From Enterobacteriaceae bacterium (lineage in GTDB: Bacteria; Pseudomonadota; Gammaproteobacteria; Enterobacterales; Enterobacteriaceae): a DNA stretch of 62,564 nt. The position numbers were made by a program, and so were the translations under genes. Shown piece by piece: positions 58,107-62,564 of the stretch (its first letter is position 1; every line of letters starts with the position of its first letter). The notes under the pieces are model-generated. The model saw only the letters and a program-made list of their open reading frames with translations, did not search any database and was not told the origin of the DNA. The stretch spans positions 1-62,564 of the forward strand of contig JAISKF010000030.1 of the NCBI GenBank assembly GCA_031261005.1. Direction: 5' to 3'.

Positions 58107-59095
58107 TGGGGCTGACAACAATGACTATGCCAATCACGCTATCTGATAGCGAAATTATGACCTCATTACCGATGTTGCTGTTTGCTTTCGTGCAAGCATT
58201 AGTACTGCTGGCAATTGCGCCGCTGTTCTCCGGTATTTCGCGGGTGATCAAAGCCAGAATGCAGTCGCGGCGCGGTTCTGGTGTACTGCAAGAGTATCGG
58301 GATCTGTACAAACTGCTAAAACGGCAAGATGTCGCGCCAAAAGCAGCGGGCTTTATTTCCCGCATAATGCCGTTCGTGTTGATCAGCACCATGTTAGTCG
58401 TTGCGATGGCGCTGCCCATCGTCACTCTCGGTTCGCCGTTTGGTGCGGGCGGTGACTTAATCACCGTGATTTATCTGTTTGCACTAAACCGCTTTTTCTT
58501 CTCATTAGCCGGACTGGATTCCGGCAGCACGTTTGCCGGTATCGGTGCCAGCCGTGAAATGACTCTGGGCGTGCTGGTTGAGCCGATTTTAGTGCTGTCA
58601 TTATTAGTGATCGCGCTGCTCGCCGGTTCTACAAATTTAGGCAGTATCAGCACCATGCTGGCGAGTAAACCATTGCAGTCACCTTGCGCGACGCTGCTTG
58701 CTATCGCTGCCTGTGCTTTTGCCGTGTTTATTGAGATGGGAAAAATACCGTTTGACGTTGCCGAAGCTGAGCAGGAGTTACAAGAAGGTCCGCTTACCGA
58801 ATATTCCGGTGCGTCACTGGCATTGGTGAAACTTGGTTTAGCGTTAAAGCAAATCGTTATTGTCTCGCTATTTGTCGGTGTACTGCTGCCGTTTGGTAAC
58901 AGCAGCGAATTAAGTGCCGGTTCGCTGCTTATCGCCATCGTGTTGTTTTTCATCAAATTGCTGGCGGTGTTTGTCATTGCCTCACTGTTTGAAAACAGCA
59001 TGGCACGCGGCAGATTCCTGCTGACATCACGCACAACTTGGGCTGGTTTTGGTGTGGCTGCACTGGCATTTGTATTTTATCTCACGGGGTTGTAA
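58106..59095 (+). CDS. hyfC: Hydrogenase-4 membrane subunit HyfC
   Basis: HyfC is a NuoH-like inner-membrane subunit that anchors the catalytic arm. The 329-residue reading begins at the ATG in TAATG at 58106 (MGLTTMTMPITLSDSE). It has about eight TM helices and the family motifs SRRGSGVLQEYRDLYKLLKRQ and EMGKIPFDVAEAEQELQEGPLTEYSG. The end, WAGFGVAALAFVFYLTGL, matches HyfC rather than HycD. A longer reading from 58019 overlaps hyfB and was rejected. hyfD, hyfE and hyfF do not follow. Confidence 0.92.
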   Translation: MGLTTMTMPITLSDSEIMTSLPMLLFAFVQALVLLAIAPLFSGISRVIKARMQSRRGSGVLQEYRDLYKLLKRQDVAPKAAGFISRIMPFVLISTMLVVAMALPIVTLGSPFGAGGDLITVIYLFALNRFFFSLAGLDSGSTFAGIGASREMTLGVLVEPILVLSLLVIALLAGSTNLGSISTMLASKPLQSPCATLLAIAACAFAVFIEMGKIPFDVAEAEQELQEGPLTEYSGASLALVKLGLALKQIVIVSLFVGVLLPFGNSSELSAGSLLIAIVLFFIKLLAVFVIASLFENSMARGRFLLTSRTTWAGFGVAALAFVFYLTGL

Positions 59096-59153
59096 GGGCG
59101 CATGGTAATGATGTTAACGGGCAACAGAGCAGCAGGATCGACAGGAGAAAAAC

Positions 59154-60866
59154 GTGAATCAAACCAATGAAAACCAAGTCGGTCAAGGCTATGTGCAAGC
59201 ACTGCGAGAAAAATTTCCCTCGACGATCCTCGACGAAAGCTGGCAAACCGCTGATCAGGTGACGATCACCATTAAAACCAATATGTTGCCGGAAGTCGTC
59301 GAGTGGCTGTATTACGTACAAGGCGGCTGGTTATCGGTACTGTTCGGCAATGATGAACGTTCGCTGAACGGTCATTATGCCGTGTATTACGTGTTGTCGA
59401 TGGAGGGCGCAACTAAGAGTTTCGTCACCATTAAAGCGCTGGTCGATGAAGTTTCGCTGGAGTTTCCGTCAGTAACGCCGCGCGTCCCTGCCTGCGTTTG
59501 GGGCGAACGCGAAGTGCGTGATATGTACGGCTTACGCCCTGTCGGTTTGCCTGATGAACGCCGTTTGGTGCTGCCGGATGACTGGCCCGATGATATTTAT
59601 CCGCTGCGTAAAGATGCGATGGATTACCGCGAGCGCCCCGATCCTACGACGAATACAGAAACGTATCAGTTTATTAATGAAGCCGGTGAAAGCCGCGTGG
59701 TGCCGATTGGTCCTCTGCATATCACTTCCGATGAACCCGGTCATTTTCGGTTATTTGTCGATGGCGAAGATATTGTTGATGCGGATTACCGTCTGTTTTA
59801 TGTCCATCGCGGTATGGAAAAGCTGGCGGAAACACGCATGGGCTACGATGAAGTCACTTTTTTGGCGGATCGCGTCTGCGGAATTTGCGGCTTTACGCAC
59901 AGCGTGGCGTATGCCAGTTCCGTAGAAAATGCGTTAGGGATTCGCGTACCGGAACGAGCGCAGATGATTCGTACTGCGCTGCTGGAAGTGGAGCGTCTGC
60001 ATAGCCATCTGCTTAATCTCGGTTTGTCCTGCCATTTTGTCGGTTTTGATACTGGCTTTATGCAGTTTTTCCGCGTGCGGGAAAAAGCCATGAAAATGGC
60101 AGAAATGTTAACCGGCGCGCGCAAAACTTACGGGCTGAATCTGATTGGCGGCGTGCGCCGCGATATTTTGAAAGAACAACGCCTGCAAACTCTGAAACTA
60201 CTGCAAGAGATGCGAACTGAAGTCACGCGTTTGGTAGAGATCTTGCTGGAAACGCCGAATATGGCGCAGCGCACCAACGGTATCGGTGTTCTGACGCGCC
60301 AAGTCGCCCGTGATTACAGTCCGGTCGGTCCGTTAATCCGCGCCAGCGGTTATCAGCGTGATGTCCGCAAAGTTCACCCGTTTGCCGCTTACGCCAGCAT
60401 TCCTTTTGAGATGCAAATCAAAGAGAGCTGCGATGTGAATGCACGCGTAATGGTACGGATTCAGGAGTTCTATCAGTCCATCGCTATCATTGAGTATGCA
60501 CTGGATAATTTGCCATCGGGCGAATTATTAGTGGAAGGATTCCGCTATCAGCCAAATAAATTTGCGCTGGGGATCACCGAAGCACCGCGCGGCGAAGACG
60601 TGCACTGGAGCATGTTAGGCGACAATCAAAAGCTGTACCGCTGGCGCTGCCGTGCGGCAACTTATGCTAACTGGCCGCCGCTGCGTTATATGCTGCGCGG
60701 CAATACTGTTTCTGATGCACCGTTAATTATCGGCAGTCTTGATCCTTGCTATTCCTGTACTGATCGCGTCACCGTTGTTGATGTACGTAAACGCAAAGCG
60801 AAAACCGTCGCTTATAAAGAGATTGAACGCTACGGCATTGAGCGTAAAAACTCACCGTTGAAGTAG
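59154..60866 (+). CDS. hyfG: Hydrogenase-4 catalytic large subunit HyfG
   Basis: HyfG is a NuoC-NuoD fusion carrying the [NiFe] active site of the group 4 hydrogenase. The 570-residue protein begins with GTG (AGGAG six bases upstream). The NuoC-like part covers about 1-170. The nickel ligands are CGIC (242-245, RVCGICGFTHS) and CYSC (532-535, DPCYSCTDR). A 32-residue tail after Arg538 should be cut off by a HycI-type protease, which is not in this window. N-terminal and central blocks (CHFVGFDTGFMQFF, GGVRRDILKEQRLQTLKL) are HyfG-like; the end, ERKNSPLK, is HycE-like. It lies 58 bases after hyfC. Confidence 0.93.
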   Translation: MNQTNENQVGQGYVQALREKFPSTILDESWQTADQVTITIKTNMLPEVVEWLYYVQGGWLSVLFGNDERSLNGHYAVYYVLSMEGATKSFVTIKALVDEVSLEFPSVTPRVPACVWGEREVRDMYGLRPVGLPDERRLVLPDDWPDDIYPLRKDAMDYRERPDPTTNTETYQFINEAGESRVVPIGPLHITSDEPGHFRLFVDGEDIVDADYRLFYVHRGMEKLAETRMGYDEVTFLADRVCGICGFTHSVAYASSVENALGIRVPERAQMIRTALLEVERLHSHLLNLGLSCHFVGFDTGFMQFFRVREKAMKMAEMLTGARKTYGLNLIGGVRRDILKEQRLQTLKLLQEMRTEVTRLVEILLETPNMAQRTNGIGVLTRQVARDYSPVGPLIRASGYQRDVRKVHPFAAYASIPFEMQIKESCDVNARVMVRIQEFYQSIAIIEYALDNLPSGELLVEGFRYQPNKFALGITEAPRGEDVHWSMLGDNQKLYRWRCRAATYANWPPLRYMLRGNTVSDAPLIIGSLDPCYSCTDRVTVVDVRKRKAKTVAYKEIERYGIERKNSPLK

Positions 60867-60867
60867 C

Positions 60868-61032
60868 ACCTGAGTTTTGGGTAAGAAAATTATTAATTCG
60901 TAGGGGCGGCAACCTGCCGCCCGCATTAACAACGCGGTGGGTTTACGGGCGACAGATTGTCGCCCCTACGGAAAATCACATAACAATTTGAAATTTATAA
61001 TAATTTAAGTTTTTATCTGAAACTCAGGTTAA
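60868..61032. repeat. GTAG-BIME family copy inside the hyf operon
   Basis: This complete 165-bp element has ends ACCTGAGTTTTGGGTAAG and TTTATCTGAAACTCAGGTTAA. The two hairpins are GGGCGGCAACCTGCCGCCC (GTAG foot) and GGGCGACAGATTGTCGCCC (CTAC foot). It starts two bases after the hyfG stop and ends 30 bases before the hyfH start. Confidence 0.88.
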
Positions 61033-61061
61033 TGAAAAAAAACAATGGAGCACAGGCAATC

Positions 61062-61625
61062 ATGTTGAAGTTATTAAAAACCATCATCAAAGCCGGTGAT
61101 GTTACGGAGAAATACCCGTTTAAGCCTTACGAGGTGAGCGATAATTTTCGCGGCAAGCCGGAGTATAACGCCGAACAATGTATCGCCTGCGCTGCCTGCA
61201 CGATGGCGTGCCCCGCCAATGCGTTAACCATGAGTACCGATACGGCAAGCGGTGAACGTAAATGGCTATTTTTTCTTGGTCGCTGCATTTTCTGCGGTCG
61301 CTGCGAAGAAGTCTGCCCGACCAAAGCCATTCGCTTATCGCAAGAATTTGAGCTGGCAGTATTCAATAAACAAGATTTGTTTCAGGAAGCAATATTTCAG
61401 CTAACAGATTGCCGCGTTTGCCAGCGCCCGTTTGCACCGCGTAAATCCATCGAACATGCGATTGCACTGCTGGTGCAATCGGGACTTTCTTTGCAAGAAG
61501 CCGAAGCACGGCGACCATTATTTGAGACGTGTCCAAACTGTAAACGGCAACAAAATGTCACCGGATCGCCAACTATTTTTCTCGGTCAGCACATCAATCA
61601 AGAACGTAAAGAGGCAGCCAAATGA
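61062..61625 (+). CDS. hyfH: Hydrogenase-4 [4Fe-4S] subunit HyfH
   Basis: HyfH is a NuoI-like ferredoxin subunit linking the small subunit to the polyferredoxin. Starting at [13 protein letters not shown] (61062) it has 187 residues. The two cluster motifs are [12 protein letters not shown] (about 43-54) and [12 protein letters not shown] (about 80-91), followed by a C-terminal CRVCQRP…CPNCKR zinc-like set. The N-terminal half resembles HyfH and the C-terminal half HycF of E. coli. The in-frame ATG at 61032 lies at the repeat edge and was not used. It overlaps hyfI by four bases. Confidence 0.92.
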   Translation: MLKLLKTIIKAGDVTEKYPFKPYEVSDNFRGKPEYNAEQCIACAACTMACPANALTMSTDTASGERKWLFFLGRCIFCGRCEEVCPTKAIRLSQEFELAVFNKQDLFQEAIFQLTDCRVCQRPFAPRKSIEHAIALLVQSGLSLQEAEARRPLFETCPNCKRQQNVTGSPTIFLGQHINQERKEAAK

Positions 61626-62404
61626 GTATGTCTGGTTCCGGCGTGATTAACGGTATCGCGCAGCCGATTACCGTAGATGAGCAGATCGCCAAACTTAAAA
61701 AAACGCTGCTAAAAGATATTCAGCGTTCTGCCTATGTTTATCGCGTGGATTGCGGCGGCTGCAATGCCTGTGAAATTGAAATTTTCGGCACGATTACGCC
61801 TGCTTTTGATACCGAACGCTTTGGTATCAAAGTGGTTTCCTCGCCGCGTCACGCCGATATTTTATTATTCACCGGCGCAGTAACCAGAGCCATGCGCGTA
61901 CCGGCGATCCGCGCTTATGAGTCCGCGCCTGATCCAAAAATTTGTATCTCCTACGGTGCTTGCGGCTGCGGCGGCGGGATCTTCCACGATCTGTATTGTG
62001 TTTGGGGTGGTAGCGATCAGATCGTGCCGATTGACGTTTATATTCCTGGCTGCCCGCCAACGCCAGCGGCAACCATTTATGGATTTGCTATGGCATTAGG
62101 TCTGTTGGATCAAAAACTTAAACTACCGAATCATACCGAAGCTGCCGGAGAACAATCACAGCTACATTTTCCTGCGCTGCCGCTGGATTTACGCATCGAA
62201 CTGGAGCGCGAAGCGCGCCGCATGGCGGGCTATCGTCAAGGCGGTGACATTGCCAGTCAGTTTATGCAACTGCTGGTGCAGGACTCTATCCAGCCCATTG
62301 ATGAGCGGATTCATCACTATTTAAAACAGCATAACGATCCGCGTTTAAGTGAGATCGTCACCCGTTTGCAAAGGATCAGTTTGCCGTTAATAAACGGGCG
62401 TTGA
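61622..62404 (+). CDS. hyfI: Hydrogenase-4 small subunit HyfI
   Basis: HyfI is a NuoB-like small subunit that holds the [4Fe-4S] cluster proximal to the NiFe site. The 260-residue protein has the cluster residues Cys44, Cys47 (and Cys50) in [15 protein letters not shown], then [12 protein letters not shown] and [12 protein letters not shown]. The E. coli homologues read CGGCNGC, so the Ala is a small variant. The C-terminal extension after about 170 matches HycG in length (255) and is not as short as in some HyfI entries. It ends about 25 bases before another repeat copy at the window edge. Confidence 0.93.
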   Translation: MSMSGSGVINGIAQPITVDEQIAKLKKTLLKDIQRSAYVYRVDCGGCNACEIEIFGTITPAFDTERFGIKVVSSPRHADILLFTGAVTRAMRVPAIRAYESAPDPKICISYGACGCGGGIFHDLYCVWGGSDQIVPIDVYIPGCPPTPAATIYGFAMALGLLDQKLKLPNHTEAAGEQSQLHFPALPLDLRIELEREARRMAGYRQGGDIASQFMQLLVQDSIQPIDERIHHYLKQHNDPRLSEIVTRLQRISLPLINGR

Positions 62405-62428
62405 GTGCGAATATGACGTGAGATATAA

Positions 62429-62564
62429 CCTCAGTTTTGGATAAGAAGTTATATTTTTACGATAAATTTCAAATAATTATATGGTTTTACGTAGGGGCGG
62501 CAATCTGCCGCCCGCCAAACCACGGTGAAATCAACGGGCGGCAGATTGCCGCCCCTACGAATTA
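62429..62564. repeat. GTAG-BIME family copy cut by the window end
   Basis: The end ATAACCTCAGTTTTGGATAAG, the TTTACGATAAATTTCAAATAATTATATG arm and both hairpins (GGGCGGCAATCTGCCGCCC and GGGCGGCAGATTGCCGCCC with GTAG/CTAC feet) are present. The two hairpins form a perfect head-to-head pair, so the element looks young. Confidence 0.85.

Noticed and set aside
55522..62404. Standard hyc (hydrogenase 3) operon
   Set aside because: The order would fit hycBCDEFG, but HyfA, HyfC and most of HyfG match Hyf sequences better. The call remains a recollection-based comparison and needs trees.

Overview
The window reads as the chromosome of a gammaproteobacterium of the order Enterobacterales. Almost every housekeeping gene is a close match in length and motif to its Escherichia coli counterpart, and several small markers of that order are present: Spot 42 RNA, a CsrC-type RNA, the tiny gene yshB, slyX and yheO. 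The genus cannot be fixed from the sequence alone. A hyf-type hydrogenase, a PvuII-like restriction system and a very dense family of intergenic palindromic repeats suggest a lineage outside the Escherichia/Salmonella group. No tRNA, rRNA, insertion sequence with a transposase, prophage or CRISPR array was seen.

Layout. (1) 1-6433: the str operon (rpsL, rpsG, fusA, tuf), then tusBCD-yheO and fkpA, all on the minus strand. (2) 6744-18538: slyX, then nfuA, gntX/bioH, a DUF1471 secreted protein, feoABC, tex/greB and ompR-envZ. The E. coli order is broken after slyX. (3) 18571-24110: an orphan Phd-type antitoxin, yicC/yicH, dtd-fabY and yidB. (4) 24252-39959: typA, the nitrogen-control operon glnA-glnL-glnG with sigma-54 and NtrC sites, yshB, hemN, yihI, csrC, engB, spf, polA and yihG, in the E. 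coli order. (5) 40188-48560: yjgR, an RspR-like regulator, then slyD-kefB-kefG-yheS, which is the segment that would follow slyX in E. coli. (6) 48691-50560: an AT-rich PvuII-like restriction-modification system. R and C are co-directional and overlap, M is divergent, and a C-box sits on the M promoter. (7) 50829-54952: a type Va autotransporter with a Pro-rich linker and an inner-membrane winged-helix regulator. (8) 55522-62404: a formate-hydrogenlyase/hydrogenase-4 operon, hyfA-B-C-G-H-I, that lacks hyfD, hyfE and hyfF.

The most striking structural feature is a repeat family present about 20 times in 62 kb, almost always between genes. A typical copy is 145-190 bp. It has imperfect terminal inverted repeats (TTAACCTCAGATTTGGATAAG-like) and two AT-rich arms. 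Between the arms lie two head-to-head REP-like hairpins, each with a GTAG foot. The hairpin arms differ from copy to copy but change in compensating pairs, so the fold is conserved and the sequence is not. Copies lie inside the hyf operon, directly against the feoA start codon, between dtd and fabY, and as a 175-bp tandem array next to spf.

How the genes work together. The translation genes (EF-Tu, EF-G, S7, S12, TusBCD, BipA, EngB, YihI, YheS) form one theme. Nitrogen control (GlnA/NtrB/NtrC) and anaerobic life (FeoABC ferrous iron uptake, oxygen-independent HemN, Hyf hydrogenase, the nickel-binding chaperone SlyD) form two others. Feo, SlyD and Hyf fit a facultative anaerobe that makes or uses hydrogen during fermentation.
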